From: Mytilus galloprovincialis
Lineage: Eukaryota; Mollusca; Bivalvia; Mytilida; Mytilidae
Assembly: GCF_965363235.1 (NCBI RefSeq)
Contig: NC_134844.1
Span: 19,636,646-19,700,645, forward strand
Length of the DNA stretch: 64,000 nt
Reading direction: 5' to 3'
Shown: one piece after another, positions 33,022-45,600 of the stretch
Layout of the letters: the number at the start of each line of letters is the position of its first letter
How positions within the stretch are numbered: the stretch's first letter is position 1
The notes under the pieces: generated by a model
The model's database searches: none
What the model was told of the DNA's origin: nothing
Seen by the model: only the letters and a program-made list of their open reading frames with translations
Position numbers and translations under genes: made by a program

Positions 33022-33238
33022 TTATATATAATCCCTAATTAAACTAACCAGTGATTATTCATAATTCCTGAAAATTTTAGGGATTCTACATAATCCCTGA
33101 TTATACAAATTCACTGTACCATATCCACATCATATTATGAAAACTAGAATTTGTATTTATAAAAGATAAAAAAAAGAAATTATCACCTAGATTTGGCAAA
33201 ATTCTGACAGTTGGTCTATATGATAATATCAGATTATT

Positions 33239-33905
33239 ACATGGCATTTTTCATATCGCATGTATTATCAGCCCTAGGTTCAATATCAGCCCAAGAGCCG
33301 CATGGCTCGAGGGCTGATATTGACCGAGGGCTGATAATACATGCGATATGAAAAATGACATGTTATGATCTTTTTATCATATGCTTCAACAGTACAGAAA
33401 AATAACAGATTCATATATTGATCCTTTTACGTGGTTCCTGAAGTTTAAAGAGTAAAAAAGTTCACGGCCGTCGGGCCCAAAATTTGATACATTCAATATG
33501 AAATCTTTCTATCATATGCCTCAACAGAGAGAGAGAGAGAAAAAAAACATTTTAATATGGACGAATCAACAAAAAAATAATTCCACAATATACATAATGA
33601 TCATTGTTTGGAAAAGTCAACTTTTTAAAGAAACTTTCTAAATTATGTTTCAGAAAAACTTAAAAAATGCATTTGATAAATAATTTGTTTGTTTTATTTT
33701 TATTTTTTATTTTTATTTTATTATTTTAAACAATATACTTTCCAGTATTCAAATAATTGTTTTGTACACTTCTTTGTAATGTTTTTCACTGAAACGTAGC
33801 ATTGAGGTGAATTTTCCGGAATTGGCCGAGTATTACCGGAATGCCATGTGATAACGTTACGGAAAGGCATGTGATAACAATCGAAGCATGTGATAAACTT
33901 TTCAT
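33239..33905. repeat. Hairpin-plus-array element H2
   Basis: A palindrome at 33239-33363 (arms 'catatcgcatgtattatcag', centre near 33301) is followed about 470 bases later by an array of 'gcatgtgataac' words (33838-33895). The hairpin at one end and a short-word array at the other mirror H1 at 9462-10106 in reverse order. Confidence 0.55.
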
Positions 33906-35430
33906 ATCAGCCCGCTAAGCACCAATTTGAAAAATGTGGAATTTACGTCAATTTAATGCTATTATCATATGGTAAAATTTATATGTTATTTAGTCTAAGT
34001 ATATGATAATAATTTATCCCATTTGCTGTGATAGAAAAATAGCATGTAGACACTATGGCTAATATTTGAAAATGTAAACAGGTATATTTAAATGCATACA
34101 AGTAAAAAAAGTAAATTAAAAAATAAAGTTAAAACAATAAGTATAAAACAAGCATGTGTAACTATGAACAGACTAGACCTTTCTTTCTACAATGCAGATA
34201 TTATAAAGTATGTATACATGTATAGTTTGGCTTTTCATCTTGGTGTTACTTTGGGTTATCTCCCTTTATCAAAATTGAAAATTGAAAATTTGACGTTTGC
34301 TTCTCTTAGCTTTTTTTGTAGCTTTGTTATGGTAAAAAGTAGTTCTATTGTGTTAAATTGAGTTTGTAATATTGTGTATAGCATTGTCTCATGTGTGCCT
34401 GCACCAGTGATCATACATGTATTTTCAACAAAGTATATTATCTTGCGTTACTTTGAAACATAGTAATAATTCAAGTTTGTTTCAAAAGAAAACTGATTCA
34501 CATTACATATTATATACAAATTGTATGCACTAAAAATGATGAAATGTAACTTCTCTTACTTTTACATTTATATTAAAATTCATATTACATTTTCAATACC
34601 ACATAAAAATGAAGCGTTCATGTATACTTTTCTCAAAATTTCTTAGGGGGTCCAAGTATAGATTTTCAAACTTTCAGGTGTGAATAGAATTATACAGATA
34701 CATGTGAGGAAATTCATATATGTCTTAGTAGTTTGTTTTATCCATGGTACCTCAATTCTGTGGATAGTATCATACATTCGTTGGTTGTTTTATTGACAAT
34801 TTAACTGAACCCCAAAAGGAGCTAGAGTCAATTTCTCCTGAATTTGTTCCCCCCTCATAATTGTAAACTATATTTAAGTCAACTCCTATATACTAGACAT
34901 TTGATATTTAAGAGTACCGTATATATACAATACCGATTTACAAAACAAAAACAATATATTTAGCGGTACATGTAGCAGTTAAATGCATTTCATACCAAAT
35001 TGCCAATTTTACATGTTTTTGTGTAATTTTGCATCGAAGAACATCACAAACTAAAATGAAATCATTCGTATCCGAAAGACAATACATATCTTTATTAACA
35101 ACAAAATTTGTTTTCGATTTACAATGACCTCATTGGGGATTTTTTCGTTGGGGTGGGAGTTATGTGGAGGGGGAGCTAAGTTAGGTCAAAGTGCCAAAAA
35201 TGAGTTTTTGTTTGCGTTTTTTTTTTGGGGGGGGGGTCCGTCATTGACTGACTTGCTGGTAATTTTTTAACACATGAAAAGATATATAAATCTTTTGAAA
35301 TTCAGGAAATTAGGATTTCAATGAGACAATTATTTTTAACGGTCAATATAAAAAAATATGTATGTACATATGACACCATATATATATTTATTTATTTATT
35401 TTATATATATTATTAATTCGTATATTTTAA
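33906..35430. other. No gene recognised
   Basis: AT-rich, with a 10-base G run after a T run near 35218-35237. An 89-residue ORF at 34092-34361 has no recognisable family. Nothing else is supported. Confidence 0.5.
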
Positions 35431-35988
35431 CAAAGGAGTAGGTTAAGTAAGACCCCTTTTTGGCCCCAAAATATAGCAGTTTTAGAAAATTGTGAAAATG
35501 TAATCTTTAAGCTATTTTTTTGAAAGTAAAATGCTTCTGCTACATAAATATGAGCTGTTTTTGACAATACAATACACAAATATCGCGTTCTAGCATCATT
35601 AAGTCATGCTAAAATGCATTTTGGCTAATTTTTAGACGGTTTCCGTCTAAAATGAAAGTGGCCGCATTCGTGTTCATTAATAATATTGAAATGTAAGTTG
35701 TATTTGATGATAATACAAAACATATATAAAGGTTGAGGATGAACACGGATGCGACTACTTTCATTTTTGACAAAAACCATCTGAAAAGAGACGTTTTTTG
35801 GCATGTTTGATAGATTTTTCATATTTAAGCTTGAATCAGGGCGTTTTTAATGACTAAATCAGTTAAAATCTTTCACATAAACTGATCGAATCAATTGAAA
35901 TAGACACTTTATAAGTGTTTAAAAAATGTCCAAAAACTTTCGTTAGATGAACCTGAAATTTGAGGCCAAAATGGCCCTTACTCCTTTG
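35431..35988 (-). repeat. Hairpin-containing MITE-like repeat, copy 2
   Basis: 558 bp with CAAAGGAGTA at the left and TACTCCTTTG at the right. Inverted relative to the copy at 203-770. The internal imperfect hairpin spans about 35632-35790. No clear target duplication was found. Confidence 0.65.
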
Positions 35989-36362
35989 ATTCGTTTGTGA
36001 ATAGTCACATGTTAAACTGTATTTTCGAAGGTAACGAGAAAACGGCGGGTAGCAAAAAGCATATTGCACAGCAAAAAGCATATTGCAAGGTTATTTTTAG
36101 AATGTCTAAAAATCGATATACTTTGTGACGTCATGTAATGAATTTCAGGATATTATTAAACGTTTTCAAACAAATGATATCTTTGAACGATTATTTGACG
36201 GCCCCGGAAAAAATCTTAAAATACATAACTTGCTAAACAAAAACCAAATAATTGAATAAACTAATATGTTGTTATTGTCAAGGAGACAATATAATGATCT
36301 AAAAATTCAAATAAAATCAAATGACGATTTTGATACAAATATGGTCGGAAATTAATAATATA

Positions 36363-36503
36363 ACAAATATAGCCTTTGTATGAGGTCAATACTGGATATA
36401 TCGACCCAAAGAAGTATATCGACCTCGGACTTCGTCCTCAGTCAATATACTTCTTTCATATCAATATATCCTTGTATCGACCTCATACAAAGGCTATATT
36501 TGT
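36363..36503. repeat. Palindrome H3
   Basis: About 141 bases. Outer arms 'acaaatatagcctttgtatg' / its complement, inner arms 'gaagtatat'/'atatacttc', centre near 36433. Confidence 0.7.
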
Positions 36504-39057
36504 ATAATATATCATGGACGTTAACAAACAAAAAATACGTAACATCTGCGCTACATTGTACTAAACTAACAGGATATAATAATAGACTGAATATCACGAT
36601 ATTTTTTATTTTTTATTAATTAACACGATATTATCCTTAATGATAACGCTACATTAAATATAGACCAATAATCTTCTCATTAACCAATTCAACAATTACT
36701 CTAGGTCCATACACGCTTTCCTACAATAAACTAATGCGATTGGAAAATCCGCCAATGAGATAAAGATATTTACATTTTACGAGAACAGAAATCGTTCAGT
36801 AATCCAAGTTAACTAGGTTATCAATTTCCACACACAAATTATAAAAGTCACATGTGTATGCCTCTTTAAAAGGTAAGAACAAATATTCATTTTTTCCATT
36901 TATATCCAATCTATAAAACTCAAATCTAGCTGATGTGGTTTTAAGTTACTAATAAACGAAACTTTTCAGACCCCTAACGCAATATTCGGCACAAAGTAAT
37001 CACTAATTCTATAGTTGAGACACTATGTCAATAAATCGTAATGATTAAGAACATTAACCTTTTAATAAGAAATTATTGAATTTGTGTTAATTTATCCTTT
37101 CATGGGTATATAAATATATTTATTGATAATCACTAATCAATATATAGGATATTCACAAAAACAAATATTATCTAAAAAAAAATAGTGATCACAAAATTTA
37201 GAAAACAATCGTTATTGTTGCATAGCAACAAAATAATTCTCTTAGAACGTGACAAAAAGCGTTAAACGTTTTATCAAATTGCAAATCAATGTGTGACAAA
37301 ATATGTTTCAATTTTTTTTTTTTATATAGCTTTGCTACACAATGAAAGGATAGTGATATCAGTTGACCAGAAATAGACTAAGAATATGTGAAGTTACTAT
37401 AAATGGTCAATATACACTGTTGTAATGTCAATATTTCTTGTAATTTCCTTAATATCCGTATTATCAGAAGTCCATGACTAGACCTCAGGTATTATACATA
37501 TTTGGGCTATATAGCTCTTTGCATGTTTTGGTACTTATACAACCTTGTGTGATGAAGGTAAATCTAGAAAAGTGCTTCAATTATAGGGTGTTATTTACAT
37601 ATTCAATCTGAATTTATTTTTTCATATATTTAATGATTTAAGGTTTATATATACCATAACAGCTGTTACACAAATGATATATAATGCCATAAATGCCATA
37701 TGACACAGTGCAATAGTTTATTGGGTTTACAGGATAGAAATAATGGGCAAATTGTACGGAAAACAAATAAGAAGAGAAGAAAATAGGCCCACAAAATTAA
37801 GAATAGAGAATAATAGGGTGCTACAATATAAAGAATAGAGAATAACAGGAAATTTAAAAGAATTTAGAGAAAATAGTCTCAAAAATTAAAGAACACAGAA
37901 CCCCAATGGAGACCCTAATAATACATACGATTCAGGTCCTTTTTTTATGAAATTAAAACATATGAAAGAGATTATTATAAACAGTATTGCAGTTGCTGCA
38001 ACTTAAAAATGGAGGAACACTGAACTCATGTAGGATCATTGATGTTATATCAGTAAGTCTTTTCATAATTGGAAAATAGCATAACTTGAGTAGTAAAATA
38101 AACATAAAAAATCGCTATAGTTTAATATACAACCTTTATTATAAATCAGGTAAAGTCACATTTATTAATAGAACACACATGTAGAAGTATCGTTTACCAT
38201 ATAAGTATTATATTTTACTTCCTTCATATACTCAGTTATATAAAATTAATGTTTAAATTAAATGTTTTTGTAATCTTATGCAATTTGCTAAGGAACAGTC
38301 GAGTATAGCCTTAAAACTCCAACCAGTATAACTAACTTTACTGTAAATAAAACTTACCATGAAACATATTAAAAAGTAACATCATGATCAAATGTGATTA
38401 AATAAATCTTTGTGAAATGGGTTTAAAATCCCAGGTTAATATTGCCTTACCCGAATTTGACACGCATTTCGGAATTTTTTATTAATACTTGTACACGTAA
38501 TATTTGATTCGGCTTTACAACTGTTTAGTTCAAGCGCCACTGACCAGTCGAGTCTATGTATACTAGCGTTAGGGCGTTTTATTATAAGTTTGGTATATTT
38601 GATGAGTTTTAAAACACATTATATATCAGATGACTGCACTACAAGCATAGCCTGGGAGAGTATAGCAGTACCTGTACTTGGAAGCTCAGTTTTGCATGGG
38701 ATTTACTGGTACTTCACTAAATTTATCTTCCTATGAAGCAACTAATAATGCAATTGAAACTAAACTTGTTCTGAGACATCACTCATAATGGTGTCTATAT
38801 CCAAACGTTTCTCCGCTGACTCGACTATCAATCGAAGAACAGTTATACAATATATTGACTACTCAGAATGAGCTTATATTATACATACATAACTGGAGAG
38901 CAACACGGGCTCCTTTAATATTTGTCTCCTTACAACTAAATTCTTTCAATTTCATTTTATCTTTATTTCATCGATTTTTTGTCCACAGTCATTCAGTTAT
39001 ATCTTATATTGAAATGTGAAATGTTTTATTACTACAAATATTGACATTTTAAGATAT
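36504..39057. other. No gene recognised
   Basis: AT-rich with stops in all frames. Around 37790-37870 the word 'agaatagagaataa' is repeated. I see no exon with flanking splice sites that belongs to a known family. Confidence 0.5.
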
Positions 39058-39065
39058 ATTAATCC

Positions 39066-40763
39066 GGTGTCATCCTGGTTTGCCCACTTTTAATTACATG
39101 TATATGTAAACATAGAGGGAATTGTTGTTTTAACAATTATAGTTTATTTCTGAATTATAGTCATATTTTTTACCTTATATTTTACCTGTAAAATTAAAAA
39201 AGAATATTATATTCTGCTATTAAATCAAGGAAAATGTGCAAAAAAATTCTATATTTTATATATATATTTGGCAGGATAATGTATTTTATTAAAAAAAAAT
39301 AGGAAAAATGTGTACTAAAATGAATAAATATTTCAATTTATCAACAAATATTTTTAATTATTGGTACATTCTGAAAAAAAGGTGAAAAGTAAAATAATGA
39401 AACTAAAGATTAAATGGAATAAATCTCATTTGAATATCTTTTAATTTACTCAACTTTTTTCAAATTTCAATACAATACACTGTTTCAAAATTTAGCAAAA
39501 TATAAAATTATCCAATTAAATTTAACAACTAGAATATAAATGCAACTGTTCAGTAGCCATTGATCAACAACACCAGTTACAGCTTCAACCAGAAACACTA
39601 TTTATTGACTACGAGACAGCAACCAACAACGCAACACAGACAGTATGTCCAGGGGTAACCGTGAAAGGCTGCTTCTTCCACTTCACCCAGTGTATATGGC
39701 GAAAGGCACAGAAATATACAGTCCTATTATAAAGAAAATGAAGACATTACTGAACTGATACGACGAGCCGCAGTACTACTGGTACCTCTTGTTCCACCCC
39801 ACCTTGTTGACGATGTTTGGCTAAACACTTTAGAAGACATTAGAGAAACTGAAAACATACCCGCTACAAGTTCATTTACAGATAACGTGACAGAGTTTTG
39901 AGTTGAAAACTACCGCTTTCTATGGAACCACTATTACACAGAAGGACCCCGCACCATGCACAAATCACCTGGAAGGATGGCACAACAAACATAAGAAGCG
40001 ACTCAAACACGCCCACCCAAACATCTACGAGATCATTGAGCTACTGAAGAAGACAAAAGCACTAACAAAATGCAACATTATCCTGTATGCAGCAGGAGGA
40101 ACCCGCCCACCTTACAGACGACCATACAGAGTAATAGACACCAGACTCATATACAGATACCAACAAGGACCCATCAACGTGGTAGATTTCTCTGACGCAA
40201 CATCCCATCTTCTCCATTTGAACTGAACAATGAAGTGAATTATTGTTAATTGTGACTTCACAAATATATTAAATGTTTTGTTTCTTTTGATGTATATATA
40301 AAAGATTGTTTCTCATCATTTTACGTGTAGTGCCCTTATTACTTTTCTGTGCTTAATTGATTTCCTTATGCAATGCATTTATAAAATTAATTAATTTATT
40401 AAATAAAGTTTGCAATAAAAGAGTACTCAGTGTATAAATATATTTCTGTCATGAAAATCATTCAGAAACTAATGAACATAAAGACACTTTTATAACTGAA
40501 TATCATTTTTTAGTTATTTGCTGTATATGTATGTTGAATTAATTGATTGAATTGATATTAAATTACTGAGAAAAAATATTTGATTTTTTTTATTATTTTG
40601 CTATACAATAAAACAACCTAAATATTTGGAAAACACTTACAAACTATTTACCTAAGTTGGAACAGACTATACAATTGTATGCTCATTAAACCTTTTGTCT
40701 TTTTTGTTTTCATAACTAATAGATAATTGGTAGAATTAAAAGTGGGCAAACCAGGAGTAAACC
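39066..40763. mobile_element. MULE element M5 with transposase remnant
   Basis: 1698 bp flanked by perfect 8-bp duplications ATTAATCC (39058-39065, 40764-40771). Terminal inverted repeats start GGTGTCATCC / GGTTTACTCC and then share a perfect 22-bp block beginning CCTGGTTTGCCCACTTTTAA (39074-39095; complement 40734-40755). It carries a plus-strand decayed MULE transposase. Confidence 0.87.
39595..40226 (+). pseudogene. MULE transposase C-terminal half, frameshifted
   Basis: Landmarks in order: FIDYETATNNATQTV (second catalytic Asp region), VKGCFFHFTQCIWRKAQ (the C/H-containing MULE core motif), then in a shifted frame DITELIRRAAVLLVPLVPPH, LVDDVWLNTLEDIRETENIP and FLWNHYYTEGPRT. A third frame holds NHLEGWHNKHKKRLKHAHPN and IYEIIELLKK. 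At least two frameshifts and one stop are present. The N-terminal part with DGTF is missing, so this element could move only with help from elsewhere. Confidence 0.85.
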
Positions 40764-40771
40764 ATTAATCC

Positions 40772-41438
40772 TTTTATCAGGTAGAATAATGTCTGAAAAA
40801 ATCCTTACTAAGAGTTATTAAAGTTTCGAAATAAAAGTTTTTTTTTAAATGATTCGTAACAAGGAAATATTTTTGAAACAAGCGTTCGAGTGGACATATC
40901 AGTCACGGAAAATTACAGATTGCAATGGCATTTTATTTTAAAGATATTCAATTAAATATTAAAAAAAAAGGGATAACACCAAATATATTTTAACAGTTTA
41001 ACAAACCACACCAAGCAACCACCAACAAATTTAATTGATTATTATTTTTATTTTTTTTATTTTAGAATAAGTTTTTGAGTTTTGCCTAAAATTACCAAAT
41101 TGTGAAGACGAGTGTTAATTACTGAATACGATCCTGTTGGTTTTCAGTTACTGTAAAAGACAAGTACATATATTTCCGTCCGTCTTGTCTTAATTGTCTA
41201 TTTCCAAGAGTAAAGCTGCTGAATGACCATGATCCGATAGCTTTAAACAACAAACTTAACCGCATTTTAGATGAAAATCCGGACTATTAACTTAATTCTT
41301 TTAAATTTGTCTGTCCAGGGAATCAGTTCCTTCATATTCTCCGTTTAAAATAATTAAGATTACCCCAATCGTCCAGCCAATATAAAATTATGTAGCCGTC
41401 CAACCAATATAGCCACCATAACGACAATTAAATATTCT
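40772..41438. other. No gene recognised
   Basis: AT-rich spacer between two MULE elements. I see nothing in it. Confidence 0.5.
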
Positions 41439-41515
41439 AAAATTGATGAATCAGTTAGGGACTTTCCGTTTTGAATTTTACTTGGAGTTCAGTATTTTTT
41501 TGATTTTACGTTTTT
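41439..41515 (+). repeat. Mussel dispersed repeat R3 fragment
   Basis: 'gactttccgttttgaatttt' and 'ttggagttcagtattttttt' recur near 42300-42415, 54165-54250, 56443-56500 and 63595-63680. Confidence 0.55.
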
Positions 41516-41549
41516 TCACAAGGTTCAAGTTTACATACTTTTGTTTAGG

Positions 41550-42182
41550 ATGGGAAGCAAATAGTAAATATATTTTGCATTTGCGCCAATCTGCATTTAC
41601 CAATGTCACTTTAAAATTTATTCGCTTATACTCTTTGCTCAGCCCAGCAGACTGAATTTTCCTCCACCAGTTCTGAGCCAGATGAAAACGACAACAATCT
41701 TTTCTACATTCTACATTGTGGAAGAGCATCCACAATTGCGTTATGCATTGCATGTTCAAAGTCAATATGTATAACCTCGACCACAAAGGAAAGTTTATTT
41801 TGACGACAGAGATCGCAATTATTTTCCACATCACTCCATAACACTGTTCATCTTTCGTTGGTAAGAGGTACATATTACGTAGTTTCCATTTTTACATCCG
41901 TGTAAAGTATATAACTGATAAAATTATTTCGGACAGCACTTAACAATTTCATCTATAAATATTTCAGATATATCATTGCTAAGACAATCAATATTGAAGT
42001 TTGTAGAAAAAATAAGTATACCTTGCTCGCGATCATTTGCACTGACCTTCCAATATGTATGGCCAGTATATACTTACCTATGTCAAACTATATAAAATCT
42101 GCGCAAATGAAAAAATGAAATCAGCGCAAATGAAAGAATGAAAATTTTAAAAATCGGCGCAATATATTAATGTCATACGCCC
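41550..42182. mobile_element. MULE element M4, worn
   Basis: The left arm begins near 'gggaagcaaatag' and has 'tttgcgccaatctgc'. The right arm has 'ctgcgcaaatg', 'agcgcaaatg' and 'cggcgcaatat' and ends 'catacgccc'. The word set is that of M2 and M3. The right terminus starts GGGCGTATG on minus, like M6. No matching target duplication was found, so the left side is probably truncated. Confidence 0.55.
41640..41905 (-). pseudogene. MULE transposase core remnant
   Basis: Minus-strand pieces in three frames: NGNYV-like start, MYLLPTKDEQCYGVMWKI, then DLCRQNKLSFVVEVIHIDFE with HAMHNAIVDALPQC (second catalytic Asp), then CCRFHLAQNWWRKIQSAGLS. The order is that of MULE transposases. Multiple frameshifts; non-functional. 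Confidence 0.75.
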
Positions 42183-42224
42183 GCTGGTGCGAACAAAGCA
42201 ATTCATTTTCATTCGGTATCAAGT

Positions 42225-42440
42225 TTTATTAATTTTTAATCCTCAATAAATTAATTCAGGTTTATCTTAATCCACCATTTTCTACATAAGAAAATGCCGG
42301 CTTCAAATTAGGAATATGACAGTTGTTATCCATTCGATCGATGTGTTTAAGCTTTTAATTTTGCCATTTGATTTCGGACTTAAAGTTTCCTTTTTGATTT
42401 TTCCTCGGAGTTCATTTTTTTTTTTTTTTTTTTTTTTTAA
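42225..42440 (+). repeat. Mussel dispersed repeat R3
   Basis: 'tatgacagttgttatccatt' through 'ttgccatttgatttcggact' and 'tttttcctcggagttc', ending in a T run of about 23 at 42416-42438. Lys- or Phe-rich ORFs over this run are artefacts. Confidence 0.6.
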
Positions 42441-42529
42441 CTTTTTGGTGATTATTATACATTTATTTCCCGTGACTGGGGGAGATATGAACATTTGCTC
42501 ACCCATGCAAGAAAAATCATATTTCCTGA

Positions 42530-42654
42530 TAGTCCAAATAAATATGACGTCTTGGAAGGCTATTTTAATTTTTTTCTTTGACGCCTTCCTGCGATGTAAT
42601 TCGTCAAAGAAAAAAATATAATAGCCTTTCAAGATGTCATAATTATTTGGACTA
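42530..42654. repeat. Palindrome H4
   Basis: 125 bases, arms 'tagtccaaataaatatgacg' ... 'ggaaggctatt...tttctttgacg' pair with 'cgtcaaagaaa...atagcctttc...atttggacta'. Imperfect near the middle. Confidence 0.75.
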
Positions 42655-45600
42655 ATTTCCTGAGAGCATCACCTGAGGGAGATGTGACTTTTCAAGGCTG
42701 AAAAAACCTCAATGTCCCACAAGGCAAAGGGAAAAACATGTTTTATTCCACTGCCTATACCTTTTTAATTTCCCTTTTATAAAGAAAAACTACAGGAGCG
42801 GCCACCGATTAGTCAGACTATAAGTCACTGTAAGTAAATTTTGTTGACTGCCATTTGACTATGTTCATTTTTCAGTAAACTTTAGAACAGAAACAAAAAA
42901 ATCTATCGTGATGTTTTACTCAGCTATGATCCAATTAGGAAGAAGCATTAGTCAAAGTTTTGTAAAATTCCTTGACCAATTGACAATTTCATTTGAGTTT
43001 TTATATTTTAAACACAAGAATGTTATCTAAAAATCCAAAACAAAGTTATTTAGATATTCAACGTATTTGCTTAACCCAAATAATTCAGTCCCTCCCTGTA
43101 ATCGATCTCTCCTACATGCTACAATGTTAATAAAGTAATAGCAGAGTCAGCGAACATAACGACTGAATAATTCGTGTTAATATTTGATCTGTTTTTTCTT
43201 AATAATGAAGAATCTAAGTTTCGTAATCCATGGAAGGTCGGACAAAGTTATTGAATTCTTTACAAAAAAACATTTAACGTTTAAAGCACAAAAAAAATAT
43301 TTTTAAAGCTTCTTTCCTAAAATTCATCAAAGGGTCGGCAAAGTTAGTGAGGTCTAGAAAATTTAAACTGCAAACTGTATCTTTTAAAATTTTAACTACA
43401 TCGCTGTCTCCTGACCTGTAGGTGAGACAGTTGTAAGTATAAGTATGTGTAAAATTTCGATTTAGTACTTGAATCAATCTATTTTACATTGGTCAAAAAG
43501 AAGTGGTGCTTACAAACGCTTACACATATATATATACAATAGAATTTTCCATTACATCCGATTTATCCTGTATCTTTGGATATTTTGATAAACAAGTATA
43601 CATGTATTTCTGTTCTATCTGTAAGACCAAATGTTGATTTAGCAGGTCACAGGCGGAATGAGCCTACTCTTTTATGAAACAATTGGATTATTATTTTAAT
43701 ATGATTTATGCGTCTTAAATAAAAATCGACAATTTTAAAGTCCAAATACTTTTTTTCTTTACACTATATTATAAAGGTCGGATAAATGCAATGCAAGTAC
43801 ATTTTTACAAGTATTTAAATTATGAGACTAGCTGCATTTGAAAAAGAAAGTGAATACGGGACGTCAATGTACAATAATAGCAATCATATTATATTGAATA
43901 CTCATTTCCTGTAACCTTTTAAGATTTTGTATTATTGCTATGTAAAAAACTGTTTAATTACTGCATATTTCCGTTTGTCACGGGATAATGACACAACTTT
44001 ATTTTGTCTTTCAGGATATATAGGTTGTACAAACATTACAAACAAAAAGACGCTTTGACTTAAACGGTAGTATATTTAAACTAAAGGTCTTTTGATTGAA
44101 GAGGGGAACGTAGTGGTAGTATGTATATTTAGCACACCTGATCAAAAGGGTCACTGTTTGGGATAATTTTGCCATCATTGGGCGGACAACGAACGGATAT
44201 CGTCCACTAACGTTTACCGATATCAACTCTCCTGAAACTGGCTACTTGCCTAATTTGAACCATACGGAGCCACAATCATACACGAGGTGTATCGCTTAAA
44301 AGCATGTCTGCTGATAAAGGTGGCTAACCAACATAGACGCATAGGCTTACAATAGAATATAGGGGTAATATGCAGATACACAACGTCCTTTTAGAACGGT
44401 TTAAAGAATTTGACATGCTTATCAATATAAATTTTTTGTGAAGGTGTATACATTTTTGTCATAACTACTTGAAATAACTACACAATGAAATCGAAGGTAA
44501 GTCAATGCCTGTCACTTTACAGATAACACATGCTGGTAGATTTGTTTGCTTTATTTCCAATGTCCTACTAGGATATAATCTTATAACTTCATTCGAACCA
44601 TTTTAAGTTTATTATCATCGATCCTCTCAGCAGTCGAAAATAATCTATAAAGCGTTTTTCAAAGTTAAGTTTTTTCCCGGAGATCATGGCTGGTCTGAAA
44701 TCTGTGTTCTCGATAAGTTTTTCACTGATCAGAAGAAAGTCAATCTTGCTTGCATCAAGGTCATTGGTTTATTCTTCTCTTCACGTGTATTGTCCAGTAG
44801 AATGTAATAGTGTCCATATATCTATAAAATGTATTGTTTTTTCTTTTGATTAATGTTTTTTAAACTTCAGGATTTGTTGGCCATCTTCCTATTATATTTT
44901 AATTTTTCTGTGTTCCTTTTTCATTATTTCGTTCATACTTCCTCCGGGTCCTTACATATACAATTACAAGCCATGTTCATCGATTTATGTATCTACTTTT
45001 TTAAAGATGGTATTCATGTTTTTCTTTAAAATCATTTGATTTGTACAGATTTAACCAGAAAACATTTATCGTTTATGTCTACATTAAATATAACACCGTC
45101 CTGATTAGAATAAGTGTCTTTTATTCTATAGGGTGTGGTTTTGTTTTCTATAAATATAAATAGCGAAATTGTAGATTGAGATGTGATAAAGCTGTGTATT
45201 TTGTCGAATCTTATTTTCTAGAACTGGCACAAAATGGGTTTCTTGTATGAATAAATGAACAGTTGTATACTACTGTTGCCTTATTTGTAATACTACTTTA
45301 TCTATGTAAAGAGCCTATTCTGTTCTTCTTTTTGGCCTTTAAGATTGTGTAGCTTAAAGAAGTCAATATACATATTTGTCAAGTTTAAGCAGTTATTCAT
45401 TTTATTGACTGGCATTTGTTTAAACGGATTATTGAAACGTAGAGACATATATATTTGTTCTTAATTAAAAGTATGGTACTATATATACATAGCACAAATT
45501 AAAAGAGAGAATCGGGGAGAGTTAACACAATATGGGTTTCCTGCTATGCATGATTCACCCGCCATTGCAATCTTTACTCAATGGTAAAAAAAACATCTCA

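Larger units (their letters stand above)
31372..33116. mobile_element. CAGTG-ended DNA element with about 38-bp inverted repeats
   Basis: Termini CAGTGAATTTGTATAATCAG and its exact complement, preceded and followed by TA. Inverted identity continues to 'gtagaatccct'. Internal copies of 'agtgattata(c)ataatccctga' fill both ends. CAGTG ends with TA duplication are usual for Tc1/mariner-type elements. The coding remnant inside (31640-31975) is not a mariner transposase that I recognise. A MULE (32535-33021) is inserted in it. Confidence 0.72.

Noticed and set aside
41550..42182. 8-bp target duplication for MULE M4
   Set aside because: 'gctggtgc' after the right end has no partner before the left end; the left side appears truncated.
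42303..42632. Lys- and Phe-rich ORFs
   Set aside because: Read through a T run and the H4 palindrome; artefacts on both strands.
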